Shown here: positions 16,169 to 25,791 of the stretch, piece after piece
Layout: every line of letters starts with the position of its first letter
How positions within the stretch are numbered: the first letter of the stretch is position 1
Assembly: GCA_030148705.1 (NCBI GenBank)
Contig: JASBSY010000009.1
Coordinates: 124,001 to 188,000 of the forward strand
Source of the DNA: Pukyongia sp.
GTDB lineage: Bacteria > Bacteroidota > Bacteroidia > Flavobacteriales > Flavobacteriaceae
Direction: 5' to 3'
Length of the DNA stretch: 64,000 nt
Position numbers and translations under genes: made by a program
Notes under the pieces: generated by a model
What the model was told of the DNA's origin: nothing
The model's input: only the letters and a program-made list of their open reading frames with translations
Database searches by the model: none

Positions 16169-16684
16169 CTAATAGCAGTATTCGAACATCATGGACCAGT
16201 TATTCCCGCCAATTGGTTCGCCGGCTCCCCAGGCGGTTTCAGTGTCGCCCGTAACGGTATTGTGTACCACGGCATGTGCAGCGATATACACACAATCGCC
16301 CTCCTGGATTGCAGGTCCGGCATAGGTAACATCAACAGTACCGGCCGTATGGGTTCCTTTATACGGGAAACGGCCTATTTTTGGATTTCCTCCGCCGTTG
16401 GTAGGTAAATTGGCAAGGTCGCCAATATATAAATGTGTCTCTTCAATTACCCAATCCGAATCAGTACTGTAAGTGACTTCCACAATACCGTTGTCTGCAT
16501 TCACGGAAACAATTCCTGCCAGCATATGCTGTCCGGCCATAAGATCGGTAGTTTGAGTAGTTGAAGCAGGAGGATCGGGAGTCACCAGATCTAACTGGTC
16601 TGAAGTAATAATTTCATCATTTTCAACACTACAACTAAATAGCGTTAAACAGAATAGTGCGATAAGAGTAGAATTCAATTTCAT
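16169..16684 (-). CDS. Lipoprotein of unknown function
   Basis: 171 residues with a lipoprotein signal (ALFCLTLFSC, lipid-modified Cys18). The next ~25 residues are an Asp/Thr/Pro-rich linker. The rest reads as a beta-rich domain: GIVSVNADNGIVEVTYSTDS, THLYIGDLANLP, a DVTYAGP strand and CVYIAAHAVV. The VxYSTDSDW and YIAAHA patterns resemble lipoproteins of Bacteroidota that carry a single immunoglobulin-like module, but I cannot name the family. Monocistronic, ended by the terminator at 16110-16139. Confidence 0.8.
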   Translation of the reverse strand: MKLNSTLIALFCLTLFSCSVENDEIITSDQLDLVTPDPPASTTQTTDLMAGQHMLAGIVSVNADNGIVEVTYSTDSDWVIEETHLYIGDLANLPTNGGGNPKIGRFPYKGTHTAGTVDVTYAGPAIQEGDCVYIAAHAVVHNTVTGDTETAWGAGEPIGGNNWSMMFEYCY

Positions 16685-16798
16685 AATTAGTTGGGGTTTA
16701 AAATATTCGCTAAATATAAAAATTTTTTAAATAACCCGTTAAAAAACATGAAATAATCGATGAAATGCACATTTTTATCAAAAAATAAGCCTTTTACG

Positions 16799-17563
16799 TT
16801 AAAATTTCTCGTGAATACCCAGGCCAAATAAGGCGTAGTCATACTTAACCGGATCCTTTATATCGAAGCGCCGAAGGCTGTTGTCGAGTTCAATCACGGC
16901 CTTAGAATCATTTTGTTTCCGCTTAAGTAGCCCGAGTTTCCTGGCCACATTACCGCTATGCACATCTAAAGGACAGGAAAGCTGAGCCGGCTGTATCGAC
17001 TTCCACAACCCAAAATCCACCCCGCCCGATGCAGGGCGTACCATCCAGCGCAGGAACATGTTGATCCGCTTGGCCGCGGAGTTCTTCATCGGATCGGCCA
17101 GGTGCTTCCGTGTGCGCTGCTGATGCGGTAATTCAAAGAAACTATTTTTTAACTCATGGATGGCCGGCTGAAGGGTAGTGGGCCGGGCATTCCGACTGAA
17201 TATGCGTTCGAGTCCGCCCTGTTTGATATAGATATGCTGAAGGGCGCGAATAAAACAGACAGCATCGGTGGCATTGAAGGTACGGTGAACGAAGCCGTTG
17301 AACACAGCTTCTTGATTAGCGCTGAAGTTCGTAACGAATTCAAACGGACTGTCGTCCATCAATTTCATTAGCTTTTCGGCATTCGCAATGATACTCTTGC
17401 GATTCCCCCAGGAGATGATGGCCGTTAAAAAGCCGGCGATTTCAATATCTTCCTTGCGGCTGAAGCGATGCGGAATTTGTACGGGATCGGTATCTATAAA
17501 GGAAGGATTCTCGTAATACGCAGCTTTGGAGTCTAAAAAATCCTTTAATTCTTCAGAAGTCAT
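16799..17563 (-). CDS. TIGR02757 family (DUF2400) protein
   Basis: 254 residues. It has the family pattern of the TIGR02757/DUF2400 group: a leading SRKEDIEIAGFLTAIISWGN block, a DSPFEF segment, and a C-terminal block with RWMVRPASGGVDFGLW and LDVHSGNVARKLGLL. HhH-GPD-like DNA glycosylase relatives are suspected from the SG-x-V and LDVH layout, but no enzymatic activity is established for this family that I know of. Abuts the LolD-like gene without a gap (ATG at 17563, TAA from 17564), so the two are cotranscribed. Confidence 0.85.
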   Translation of the reverse strand: MTSEELKDFLDSKAAYYENPSFIDTDPVQIPHRFSRKEDIEIAGFLTAIISWGNRKSIIANAEKLMKLMDDSPFEFVTNFSANQEAVFNGFVHRTFNATDAVCFIRALQHIYIKQGGLERIFSRNARPTTLQPAIHELKNSFFELPHQQRTRKHLADPMKNSAAKRINMFLRWMVRPASGGVDFGLWKSIQPAQLSCPLDVHSGNVARKLGLLKRKQNDSKAVIELDNSLRRFDIKDPVKYDYALFGLGIHEKF

Positions 17564-18217
17564 TTACCTCAATATTTTCCCGTCCTGCATTTCGAGTTTT
17601 CTATCGGCCATCTCCGCCAATTCCTCGTTATGGGTAACGATGACAAAGGTCTGGCCAAATTCGTCCCTTAATTTAAAGAAGAGGTTATGAAGGTTTTCGG
17701 CACTCTCTGAATCGAGATTGCCACTGGGTTCATCGGCCAAAATGATTTCCGGGTTGTTAATCAATGCCCTGGCAACTGCCACTCGCTGTTGTTCTCCTCC
17801 GGACATCTCATTGGGTTTGTGGTCTTCTCTATGGGAAAGACCGAGGAAGTTGAGTAATTCCCGCCCTTGTTTAAAAGCATCTGCTTTGGGAGTCTTTTTT
17901 ATGAACGCCGGGATACAAACGTTTTCGAGGGCAGTAAACTCGGGTAAAAGCTGGTGGAACTGAAAGATAAAACCCAGAGTAGAATTTCTGAATTTTGCCA
18001 GTTCTTTTCGCTTTAAACCTGAAATATCGGTATTATTAATCTGCAGGAACCCTTGGGAAGCATCGTCGAGAGTACCGAGGATTTGAAGCAAAGTTGTCTT
18101 TCCGGCTCCCGATGCGCCTACGATGGAAACGATTTCCCCTTTATTTATGTGTAGATTCACTCCTTTAAGGACATGAAGTGTACCGTAATGTTTATGAATA
18201 TCCGTTGCTTCGATCAT
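17564..18217 (-). CDS. ABC transporter ATPase, LolD/MacB-like
   Basis: 217 residues. Walker [10 protein letters not shown] (about 35-43), signature [15 protein letters not shown], Walker [13 protein letters not shown], and switch His in VIVTHNEE. The spacing and EPSGNLD are typical of the LolD/FtsE/MacB ATPases that pair with FtsX-like permeases, for lipoprotein release or export. No permease lies next to it; the following gene is the TIGR02757 protein. Probably the ATPase of a Lol-type complex encoded elsewhere, so I leave the symbol empty. Confidence 0.9.
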   Translation of the reverse strand: MIEATDIHKHYGTLHVLKGVNLHINKGEIVSIVGASGAGKTTLLQILGTLDDASQGFLQINNTDISGLKRKELAKFRNSTLGFIFQFHQLLPEFTALENVCIPAFIKKTPKADAFKQGRELLNFLGLSHREDHKPNEMSGGEQQRVAVARALINNPEIILADEPSGNLDSESAENLHNLFFKLRDEFGQTFVIVTHNEELAEMADRKLEMQDGKILR

Positions 18218-18285
18218 GTTAACACCTTTAATTTACCGTGATGAAATTAACGCTTTCCATTGGGACACACAACGTACCATTCCAT

Positions 18286-20703
18286 TTAAGAATCTTTATT
18301 GAAGAGATCCACGACATTATTGTAATCGATAAAATATGTAATCCTCAGGGATATTGAATTCTGCTGTGGCTGATCGAACAAATTATTTAAACTTTCAGTA
18401 TAGTCCAGGGTAGCCAATTGGTCCAGATTAAATATTTGGTTCCTGTATAGCAGTGAAGCCTCACTCCCGGGGGCAAATCGCCACCTGAAACTAAGATCGA
18501 GGTTCCAGATGTTGAAATTTCTGTTTGGGTCGTTTTCGGTAGTGTCGTAGGGGACTTCAGTTCGGGATCCGTCCTCGTTCAGACGAAAATATACATTATC
18601 ACTGTAGTCGGCCGTACTCCAGAAATTTCTAAACCTCAGGTCGATAGCCTTATAGGGATCGAAGTTAAAACTGGCAGTTAAACTGTTTTCAATTCGTGTG
18701 ATATCACGCTGTCCGAAGAAAACATCAGTATCCGTGTTGCTTACATAACCAAACTGGTTACTGTTAAAGCTCAGGTCGGTCCGCAATACTACTAACAACC
18801 TATCTGAAAATCTATATCGCGGTGAAAAATCTACAAAGTTAGATACCTGTGGGTCTCCAAACCAGCTTCGGTGGCCGTAGCCTATATCGTATGCGAATTT
18901 TTTTCTGAAATCGGACGAACACCATATCCTGCCACCCAGGTTGCTGCTGAAGGTTACAAACTTACCTTCCACCCGGGGTTCGAAATAATCGTCGTTCTTT
19001 GTGTTAAAACCCAGGTTCCCGCCAAAAGCGAAGCGAGACTTCTTAACAAAAAAGGTATTGAGGTCGAAGTTATTCCCGGTTTGCACATCTGGTTTATAAA
19101 GCCGTCGGTGCCGGGCCGTAAGTTCAATTCGATAGGTGTTGAAAGTCTCGGTGGGCTCGAAGATCTGATAGGATCCACCTACAACGAAATTGTTGTAGTT
19201 ATTGGTAAAGTTCAAACCAAGATCGTTTATATCGTACGAACGGTTGGCAAAATCATGACCTACCCTGTACCGAAATTTTCCTTTTATCTTGAAAATATCG
19301 AGTTCAGAACCAAATCCACTCCGGAAGCCGCCGTTTTCATACACATTGCTAAAGATACCCCGTCCCGAAAAGCGGAAAGTGTTCTTTTTATCGGCAACAT
19401 CGAATACCAGGGCCGAGACATTTGCATCTCGGAAACTTCCGTTACGAGTTACGTTGGTATTAATAACAGAGACAGAAGAGTTATTGTTGAACTGCTGGTC
19501 TAGTACAAAAATATTGTAATTGGAAAGGGGTTCGATTACCACCTCGCGCCTTAAAGTAGTAATGGTATCTTCCACTGTGGCCAATGTCTTATCCGTAATG
19601 GCGTTTAGGAATCCTATACCCAGTTTGCCTTTTGTTCTCCCTGAGATCTTCAGGGCATTGAGAAGTTTTACCCTTGAAGGGAATTCGGAGTACACCTCGG
19701 TTTCGTTATTCTCGGTTAAAGGGCCGGTAGGATTGCTACCAATCCTCCTTGAAAAAAAGAGACGCCCTTTATTGAATAATTCGGTACCCTCTGTAAAAAA
19801 CGGCCTGTTCTCGGCAAAGGTCTGTTCGAAAGGCCCGAGGTTTAACCGCACATTATCGAAAGCAACCTGACCGAAATCGGGAACAAGGGTAGCGTCCAGT
19901 GTAAAGCTGTCGCTGAGGCCGTATTTAAGATCCATACCGGCACTAAAATTACCTTCGGAAGTACCGTCGAAATCGGTAATGCCTGCCTGGGCAAAAGGAA
20001 AAAAGGTTAGTCTCACCGGCGGATCGATGTTCTCAACGCCTGCAACCAATCCGCTGTATTGTGAAGGGCTGCCCTGAGTATTATCGATAAAATTCCAGGT
20101 ATGGGTTTCGTTTTTATCCACAATCCTGCGGTAAAAATTCACGCTCCAGTCCTGTACCGTTGTTTCGGGAAAGCGTAGGGCATTGTAAGGGATGCGGTAT
20201 TCGGCATACCATCCGTTTTCGTCTTCGGAAATCTTACATTCGAAAACAACATCATAACCAAAATCGAAATTATTTCTCACGGCCAGGGCATCACCAATGG
20301 TTCCTGCGCTTGTAACGAAAAAATGAGTTTCATTGATACCGTCATTGTACGTGTTCAGGGCAACAGAGAAGCGATCTGCCTGGACGAATACTTCGTCCCG
20401 CTGCGAATACTGCCTTAACATATCATCCGGTTCCGGGTGATACATATAGGCTGCAATGTAAACGGCCTTGTCGTCGTATGCCATTTTAACTTCGGTACGG
20501 TATTCGGGATCCACAGTACCTTCATTTCCGGGTTCGTACATAAAGAAATCACCATATGCCGGTAATGAATTCCAGATTTCATCGTCTAAGATTCCATCTA
20601 TTTTTGGTGTTACGGAGGTACGAACGGCGGTGATGGTTTTTTGTTCCTGGGCAAATATATTCAAACATAAGAATAGTAACAGGCAGGGGGCATAACGAAC
20701 CAT
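18286..20703 (-). CDS. CBM9 / DUF5916 outer-membrane protein
   Basis: 805 residues with a signal peptide (LLLFLCLNIFAQ). Residues about 25-230 are a carbohydrate-binding family 9-like domain (KIDGILDDEIWNSLP, YDDKAVYIAAYMYHP, NGWYAEYRIPYNALRFP). The rest is the DUF5916 domain, rich in alternating-polarity strands (RYRFSDRLLVVLRTDLSF, FNIWNLDLSFRWRFAPG) that read as an outer-membrane beta barrel ending ISLRITYFIDYNN. The protein is frequent in Bacteroidota; substrate unknown. Divergent from msrA with a 123-base spacer. No operon partner. Confidence 0.9.
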   Translation of the reverse strand: MVRYAPCLLLFLCLNIFAQEQKTITAVRTSVTPKIDGILDDEIWNSLPAYGDFFMYEPGNEGTVDPEYRTEVKMAYDDKAVYIAAYMYHPEPDDMLRQYSQRDEVFVQADRFSVALNTYNDGINETHFFVTSAGTIGDALAVRNNFDFGYDVVFECKISEDENGWYAEYRIPYNALRFPETTVQDWSVNFYRRIVDKNETHTWNFIDNTQGSPSQYSGLVAGVENIDPPVRLTFFPFAQAGITDFDGTSEGNFSAGMDLKYGLSDSFTLDATLVPDFGQVAFDNVRLNLGPFEQTFAENRPFFTEGTELFNKGRLFFSRRIGSNPTGPLTENNETEVYSEFPSRVKLLNALKISGRTKGKLGIGFLNAITDKTLATVEDTITTLRREVVIEPLSNYNIFVLDQQFNNNSSVSVINTNVTRNGSFRDANVSALVFDVADKKNTFRFSGRGIFSNVYENGGFRSGFGSELDIFKIKGKFRYRVGHDFANRSYDINDLGLNFTNNYNNFVVGGSYQIFEPTETFNTYRIELTARHRRLYKPDVQTGNNFDLNTFFVKKSRFAFGGNLGFNTKNDDYFEPRVEGKFVTFSSNLGGRIWCSSDFRKKFAYDIGYGHRSWFGDPQVSNFVDFSPRYRFSDRLLVVLRTDLSFNSNQFGYVSNTDTDVFFGQRDITRIENSLTASFNFDPYKAIDLRFRNFWSTADYSDNVYFRLNEDGSRTEVPYDTTENDPNRNFNIWNLDLSFRWRFAPGSEASLLYRNQIFNLDQLATLDYTESLNNLFDQPQQNSISLRITYFIDYNNVVDLFNKDS

Positions 20704-20826
20704 GAAGGGAAATAAATTTTTAAAAACGCAAATCTACATTTCCGACACAGGCAGATTTATTAATGAATTGTTAAATAAAATAACGAAGTCTTAATGAAAG
20801 GCCTGTAAATCGTAATTTGCAAAGCT

Positions 20827-21372
20827 ATGAAAAAAGATTTAAGGCAGATCGTTTTAGCCGGGGGTTGTTTTTGGTGCACAGAAGCGGTGTTCAGGCGTCT
20901 GGACGGAGTGGAATTGGTAGAATCGGGATATACCGGCGGAACTATAAAAAACCCTGCTTATCGCGAAGTATGCTCGGGGAGGACAGGACATGCGGAAGCA
21001 GTTAGAGTGACCTTCGATCCTGACATCCTGGACCTGGACACCATCCTAGAAGTTTTTTTTGCAACCCATGACCCTACCACGCTGAATAGACAGGGAAATG
21101 ATGTCGGCACCCAGTATAGAAGTGCAATTTTCTTTTCGTCGGAAGCGCAAAGAGACAAAGCGGTGAATTTTATTAAATTGTTGGAGCAGAACAATGTTTT
21201 CCAAAAGAGAATTGTTACCGAAATTGCGCCTCTGGATGTATTTTATAAAGCTGAAGCAGATCATCAGGAATATTATGAGCAAAACAGCCAGCAACCCTAT
21301 TGCCAGTTTATAATCGCGCCAAAACTTGAAAAGATCAATACATATTATAAGGACAAACTAAAATCACACTAA
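20827..21372 (+). CDS. msrA: Peptide-methionine (S)-S-oxide reductase
   Basis: Reduces methionine-S-sulfoxide in proteins. 181 residues. The catalytic motif GCFWC is at 17-21, with the conserved [21 protein letters not shown] and the [20 protein letters not shown] block. [12 protein letters not shown] closes the domain. Its TAA shares one base with the ATG of folE, so the two genes are transcribed and probably translated together. The pairing of oxidation repair with folE has no clear functional reason that I can name. Confidence 0.97.
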   Translation: MKKDLRQIVLAGGCFWCTEAVFRRLDGVELVESGYTGGTIKNPAYREVCSGRTGHAEAVRVTFDPDILDLDTILEVFFATHDPTTLNRQGNDVGTQYRSAIFFSSEAQRDKAVNFIKLLEQNNVFQKRIVTEIAPLDVFYKAEADHQEYYEQNSQQPYCQFIIAPKLEKINTYYKDKLKSH

Positions 21373-21971
21373 TGGGTTCATACAGTACTTTTGAAGAATT
21401 CGACGACCAGGTAACCGATAAGATTAAACACAGCGTTTTGGAGATCCTCGAGAATATCGGTGAGGATCCGAATAGGGAAGGAGTGGTTAAAACTCCTGAA
21501 CGGGCAGCCAAAGCATTACAGTTCCTCACATCGGGCCATTGTATGAATCCGGCTGAGATTTTGGAAAGTGCCATGTTCGCCGAAGATTATCACGATATGA
21601 TACTGGTTAAGAACATAGAGCTGTATTCGCTCTGTGAACACCATATGCTGCCTTTTTTCGGCAAGGCACATATTGGCTATATACCCGATGGACATATCGT
21701 TGGCCTAAGTAAGATTCCGCGGGTGGTGGATGTGTTCGCAAGACGATTGCAGGTTCAGGAGCGATTAACCCACGACATACTTGAATGTATTAACAACACC
21801 TTAAAACCCAAAGGAGTGGCGGTGGTTATAGAAGCAGCCCACATGTGTATGATGATGCGTGGGGTGCAGAAACAGAACAGCATGACCACCACTTCAGGTT
21901 TCCGGGGACAGTTCGAAAAAATAGAAACCAGGAACGAATTCTTAAAATTAATTAGCAGTGATCTCACATAA
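21372..21971 (+). CDS. folE: GTP cyclohydrolase I
   Basis: Converts GTP to 7,8-dihydroneopterin triphosphate, first step of folate synthesis. 199 residues. The zinc ligands are present: Cys and His in [13 protein letters not shown] and Cys in HMCMMMRGV. The [20 protein letters not shown] block and the C-terminal [11 protein letters not shown] are signature parts. Overlaps msrA by one base. Followed by a small gene of unknown function at 22022. Confidence 0.97.
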   Translation: MGSYSTFEEFDDQVTDKIKHSVLEILENIGEDPNREGVVKTPERAAKALQFLTSGHCMNPAEILESAMFAEDYHDMILVKNIELYSLCEHHMLPFFGKAHIGYIPDGHIVGLSKIPRVVDVFARRLQVQERLTHDILECINNTLKPKGVAVVIEAAHMCMMMRGVQKQNSMTTTSGFRGQFEKIETRNEFLKLISSDLT

Positions 21972-22021
21972 TTTTTGGCAGAGTTCTTGCGTTACTTCAG
22001 AGTAAACTATAACACAACAGC

Positions 22022-22330
22022 ATGAAAAAGATGAAATTTAAATTGTTAAGGCAAAGTATACTTTACGATGCCGTTGGTATGGCCACCACTTTTATTCCCG
22101 TGGTTGGACCATTCCTCGATCTTTTCTGGGCACCTTATGCGGCCAAAAAAATGACACAGATGTACAAAGGAAGCACCGGTAAGGTTGCCGCGGTGATCGT
22201 ATTTTTAGAAGAGATACTGCCTTTTACCGATGTTATTCCGACTTTCACACTAATGTGGATCTATACCTTCTATTTTGCAGCGGAGCCCAAGCAAGCCTTG
22301 CAACCAATAGAAGTAGAAGTAAACGAATAG
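22022..22330 (+). CDS. Small membrane-associated protein
   Basis: 102 residues. Two hydrophobic stretches (about 18-36, VGMATTFIPVVGPFLDLFW; and 54-80, VAAVIVFLEEILPFTDVIP with FTLMWIYTFYF). Two similar segments, FIPVVGPFLDLFWAPYAAK and EEILPFTDVIPTFTLMWIY, suggest two membrane hairpins with conserved acidic residues. It lies 51 bases after folE and before a strong terminator, so probably the last gene of the msrA-folE transcript. I do not recognise the family. Confidence 0.75.
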   Translation: MKKMKFKLLRQSILYDAVGMATTFIPVVGPFLDLFWAPYAAKKMTQMYKGSTGKVAAVIVFLEEILPFTDVIPTFTLMWIYTFYFAAEPKQALQPIEVEVNE

Positions 22331-22354
22331 AATTTATTCAAATAAAATAATAGG

Positions 22355-22384
22355 ACCTCCGAAGAGAACTTCGGAGGTTTTTTT
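22355..22384 (+). terminator. Intrinsic terminator after the msrA-folE transcript
   Basis: A perfect 10-bp stem (ACCTCCGAAG / CTTCGGAGGT), four-base loop, followed by a T-run on the plus strand. It ends the msrA-folE-22022 transcript. The stop of the minus-strand TonB receptor gene begins two bases beyond it. Its minus-strand T-run is weaker. Confidence 0.88.
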
Positions 22385-22385
22385 G

Positions 22386-24596
22386 TTATATCGATAAGCT
22401 GATAGTTGCCGAAATGTTTCTGCCGATGTTCGGAATTCCATCGGTTTTAAGCCGTGACATATGGGAAACGTAAGTCTTATTAAACAGGTTGGATACCGCA
22501 AGGTTAAATGAAATATCCAGTCCTTTTAGTTCCAAACTGCTTCCTCCTCCCAAATTCAAAAGGCTGTAACCTCCGGTTCTAGTTTCGAAGGTGCTGATAT
22601 TCTCCTGATCCAAAACATTCTCAAGCCTGACAAAACAATTATTTTCCTTGAAAACCCGGCCATCGGGGAGAGTTATATTCAGGGTGTTCTTAAATGTATT
22701 GGCAGGAATAAGCGGCAATTCCCCGCCATCGATAAGGGAACCACTAAGTAATTGAAAGCTACTCTCTATATGCAGCCAATCCAGTGGGTGAGGATGGAGG
22801 TGCACCCCAAATTCACCTCCGTAGAGATGCGAATCGCCCTGCACATAGGTAAACACCTGGTCGCCATCGATAACATCTCCGGTTGGTTGTATAAAGATAT
22901 AATCGTTTATGTGATTATAAAATCCATTAGCAAAGACCTCAAAATGTTCATTGCCATATTCTAGAGAAACATCCAGCTGAGAATTCTGTTCATTATCTAA
23001 GTGTGGATTACCAACCTCATATCGATTGGTGCCTTCATGAACTCCGTTTGAAGTTAATTCGGCGAGATTAGGGGCTCGGAAGCCGCTGGCAAGGTTTATT
23101 CGGCCAACCATCGTTTCGGAAAGATCGAATTTCCCGCCAAGAGCGGCATTAAAACTGCTGAAATCGGTATCAAGGGCCGGGATATATTCCGCGTCGCCGG
23201 CATCGCCGGCGGCATCACTTTTCAGTGCCCGATGATCATAACGAATTCCTGCCTGGAAATCTGCCTTGTCGAGGTGGTAGTGCGTTGTGGCAAGGATTCC
23301 AAAATCTGTAATCTCAGCATCCGGGATAAGAATTTCTTCCCCGAAATTTTCATTTTGCTGAAACATTCCCTGTATCCCTACAATGGTCTCAAACTTGCCG
23401 TGTTGGGGCAAATTATACTTTACGGTATAATTAAAAGTGTTCAACTTCATTTGTAATTCGGGATTCTCAAACTCTTCGAATTCACTGCGGTCGTTATGAA
23501 TATAACCCGCAGTTATATCGAGACTGGACCTGTCGAAGAATATATTGTTCTCAAGGCTAAGCAGGTGGTTGTCGATTTCCTGGAATGGTATCATCTCTTT
23601 TTTGGATCCCGATTGTATTCCAATTTCCTCCGGTATCCCTATAGTGGCCTTATTTAAGTTATAGCGAAGCGTACTTTTAAGCTTGCCATGCTGATACCGA
23701 AGTCCGCCTTTAAAGTCTGATTCGGTAAACCTGGAGTTAGTAACCCGTATATCATCTCCCGTTTTGTAATCGCTATGTGCGTCGGTAGCCAGCCGTAACA
23801 AGAACTTAAATTTTTCACCAGACTGCTTTGCACCGGCATTCAGACTATAACCATCAGTATTCGAATAATAGGTTCCGGAGACATCCGTTTCAAAATCACC
23901 TACCGGGGCAAATCTTTCCGGATTGAGGTATAGCACGCCTCCAAGCGCATCACTTCCGTATAGGAGTGAAGCAGGACCTTTTATAACTTCCACGCTGGAA
24001 ATTCCTGCTGCATTTACACCCAGGCCGTGTTCATCTCCAAATTGCTGGTTTTCAAGACGAACCCCCTGAGAATAGACCAGAACACGATTTGCACTTAAAC
24101 CCCGGATCACGGGTTTTCCAATTCCCAGGCCTGTGGAAATTGACGATACACCCGGGATGGCTGTTATTCCCTGGGCCAGGGTAGTGGCTCCGTTTTTGGA
24201 TAGTTCATTTACATCCATCCGCTCCACTTTCATCACATTTTCTCCCTGCAGCTTGTGAAACAGCGTTGAAATAATAACGGCTTCCATTTCTACCACACTT
24301 TCCTTTAAGCTGAAACTTTGTTTTATTTCAGAGTCGCCCAAAAAGGTGATCTTTTGAGATATGGTGGTGTACCCTAAAAAAGAGCAAACCACGGTATAGG
24401 TTCCATTGGGGATACCTTCAATATAGAATTCACCATCTAAATTGGCATCAGTACCTATTTCCAGTTGTGGTAAATAAATTGTGGCGGGAATCGGTTCTGT
24501 ATTTGCTTCAGAAGTAACAGTACCGGATAATGAGTTTTGAGCTAGTATATGGTTCGCCTGCAGCCATATACATAGCGTTAAAATAATATATTTCAT
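22386..24596 (-). CDS. TonB-dependent outer-membrane receptor
   Basis: 736 residues with signal peptide. Residues about 20-95 are a carboxypeptidase-regulatory-like domain (SGTVTSEANTEPIPATIYLP). The plug follows (NGATTLAQGITAIPGVSSIS, GKPVIRGLSANRVLVYSQGV), with LENQQFGDEHGLGV and GPASLLYGSDALGGVLYLN typical of siderophore- or metal-type receptors, then a 22-strand-type barrel to the end. It is the last gene of a probable operon with the His/Cys protein at 24636. That neighbour suggests a metal (copper or zinc) substrate, as inference. No SusD gene follows, so not a SusC polysaccharide receptor. Confidence 0.9.
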   Translation of the reverse strand: MKYIILTLCIWLQANHILAQNSLSGTVTSEANTEPIPATIYLPQLEIGTDANLDGEFYIEGIPNGTYTVVCSFLGYTTISQKITFLGDSEIKQSFSLKESVVEMEAVIISTLFHKLQGENVMKVERMDVNELSKNGATTLAQGITAIPGVSSISTGLGIGKPVIRGLSANRVLVYSQGVRLENQQFGDEHGLGVNAAGISSVEVIKGPASLLYGSDALGGVLYLNPERFAPVGDFETDVSGTYYSNTDGYSLNAGAKQSGEKFKFLLRLATDAHSDYKTGDDIRVTNSRFTESDFKGGLRYQHGKLKSTLRYNLNKATIGIPEEIGIQSGSKKEMIPFQEIDNHLLSLENNIFFDRSSLDITAGYIHNDRSEFEEFENPELQMKLNTFNYTVKYNLPQHGKFETIVGIQGMFQQNENFGEEILIPDAEITDFGILATTHYHLDKADFQAGIRYDHRALKSDAAGDAGDAEYIPALDTDFSSFNAALGGKFDLSETMVGRINLASGFRAPNLAELTSNGVHEGTNRYEVGNPHLDNEQNSQLDVSLEYGNEHFEVFANGFYNHINDYIFIQPTGDVIDGDQVFTYVQGDSHLYGGEFGVHLHPHPLDWLHIESSFQLLSGSLIDGGELPLIPANTFKNTLNITLPDGRVFKENNCFVRLENVLDQENISTFETRTGGYSLLNLGGGSSLELKGLDISFNLAVSNLFNKTYVSHMSRLKTDGIPNIGRNISATISLSI

Positions 24597-24635
24597 CGAA
24601 TAAAATTTAGTTTAACAATTGTTGAATTACGAATG

Positions 24636-24962
24636 TTAAACTAAGGCAGGAGGTGCCCGAAGCGATTTGTAGGAATATACCGGTTGATAGAATTCGAAGG
24701 TAGCATATGTACTAATTTCAGGTACACCAATTAGTTTTGTCTCCTCCTGTGTATGAATACCGTAATAAGCATAAGTTCCATTCTGAAACATACAGATGGA
24801 GCAATCCAATGGCGTTTCGTGTATATGCGTACTTATATCTTCGCAGGAAAGATGGCGGTGCCCGTCGAAGGAGTGAACAAGTTGTACGCCTGAAGGCAAT
24901 AACAAAGCTGCGGCAAGGGCTATTGCCGAGATAAACTTCGCTATTTCATTCGATACCTTCAT
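24636..24962 (-). CDS. Small secreted His/Cys-rich protein, DUF2946-like
   Basis: 108 residues. A signal-like hydrophobic segment at about 10-25 (FISAIALAAALLLPSGVQ) is followed by HSFDGHRHLSC and THIHETPLDCSIC, dense in His and Cys. The product ends SLRAPPALV. The CxxC with nearby His, and the RAPPA end, recall DUF2946 small secreted proteins that in other bacteria sit beside copper receptors. The family match is by eye only. Its start overlaps the gene before by four bases (ATGA), so it is translationally coupled. Probable metal binder in the periplasm. Confidence 0.75.
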   Translation of the reverse strand: MKVSNEIAKFISAIALAAALLLPSGVQLVHSFDGHRHLSCEDISTHIHETPLDCSICMFQNGTYAYYGIHTQEETKLIGVPEISTYATFEFYQPVYSYKSLRAPPALV

Positions 24963-25261
24963 TTCTTAAAAATAAAACCCAGGCCTAAAATACGTAACAT
25001 TTTCTTCTCAAATTCCCAAAAGAATTCATATTCCCCGAACAGCCAGCCAAAAAATACCAATAGCACCTGATATACAGGGAAGATGACTATTATGCGAACC
25101 GGCCAGTATATATACCATCCAAAATCTTTGGTAATTCCGAAGAACTCAGTTACCGGGCCTGCAAACTTAGCCGATGAACTCCCGGTGATCGCAAACACCA
25201 CAAAAATGACGAACAATTGCCAATTGGACTCTATCTGCCATTTTGCCTTTAGTCTTTTCAT
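24959..25261 (-). CDS. DUF6787-like membrane protein
   Basis: 100 residues with two to three hydrophobic segments (about 14-30, WQLFVIFVVFAITGSSS; 45-75, GWYIYWPVRIIVIFPVYQVL). A FFGWLFGEYEFFWEFEKKM segment near the end is the part I associate with DUF6787 of flavobacteria. Role unknown. It overlaps both neighbours by four bases through ATGA junctions and sits between the DUF6146-like lipoprotein and the His/Cys-rich protein, a tightly coupled three-gene unit. Confidence 0.75.
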   Translation of the reverse strand: MKRLKAKWQIESNWQLFVIFVVFAITGSSSAKFAGPVTEFFGITKDFGWYIYWPVRIIVIFPVYQVLLVFFGWLFGEYEFFWEFEKKMLRILGLGFIFKK

Positions 25262-25692
25262 TGCCTGGCGCCTCGTCTTCCCCCGATAAACGATTGATTG
25301 TATTTTTGCTGAAAGAACATAAAATAGTTGTAAAGCAGATAATTAACTTCATATCCATAATCAACGTTGAAGTCATAGTTGATCTGTTGCTGGTATAAAT
25401 TGGGATCGTATAATTGGAAATCCCGGACCCTGCGGTTGTATTCGCTCACGAATAAGCGATTTTTCCCTTCAAGAAAATTTAGTCCGTAATAGCCGCGAGG
25501 AGGTTGCGTTACCAACCAGTTGTTGAAACCTATATCCATGATGATAATCTCGTACTCGAGACTGTCGTTTGCAATTCTCAGCGTATCCATTCTTTCTGAA
25601 GCGGTATCGGTATTTCCGGACATTGCCGACTTACCGGATTCGCAACTGTAAATAGCGAGAGCAAACATGAAAATTCCTAGTAAATATCTCAT
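25258..25692 (-). CDS. DUF6146-like lipoprotein
   Basis: 144 residues from the ATG at 25692; the two codons before it would need a TTG start. The signal ends with the lipobox AIYSC. The mature part has SLEYEIIIMDIGFNNWLVTQ, PPRGYYGLNFLEGKNRLFVSEYN and a Tyr/Asn-rich end (YEVNYLLYNYFMFFQQKY), typical of the DUF6146 family. No function is known to me. First gene of the coupled unit 25692-24636 leading to the TonB receptor. Confidence 0.8.
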   Translation of the reverse strand: MRYLLGIFMFALAIYSCESGKSAMSGNTDTASERMDTLRIANDSLEYEIIIMDIGFNNWLVTQPPRGYYGLNFLEGKNRLFVSEYNRRVRDFQLYDPNLYQQQINYDFNVDYGYEVNYLLYNYFMFFQQKYNQSFIGGRRGARQ

Positions 25693-25791
25693 AATCAATC
25701 CTTTTTCTTAAAGTTACAAAACCTCTCTGCCATGATTTGGATTTTAACGTCTTTTAACAACTCCTTTGAAAATAGCATTGCTGTTCTGTAA

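Noticed and set aside
18871-19503. Plus-strand ORF of 210 residues opposite DUF5916
   Set aside because: Antisense shadow; no signal, domain or start site, and the minus-strand gene is well supported.
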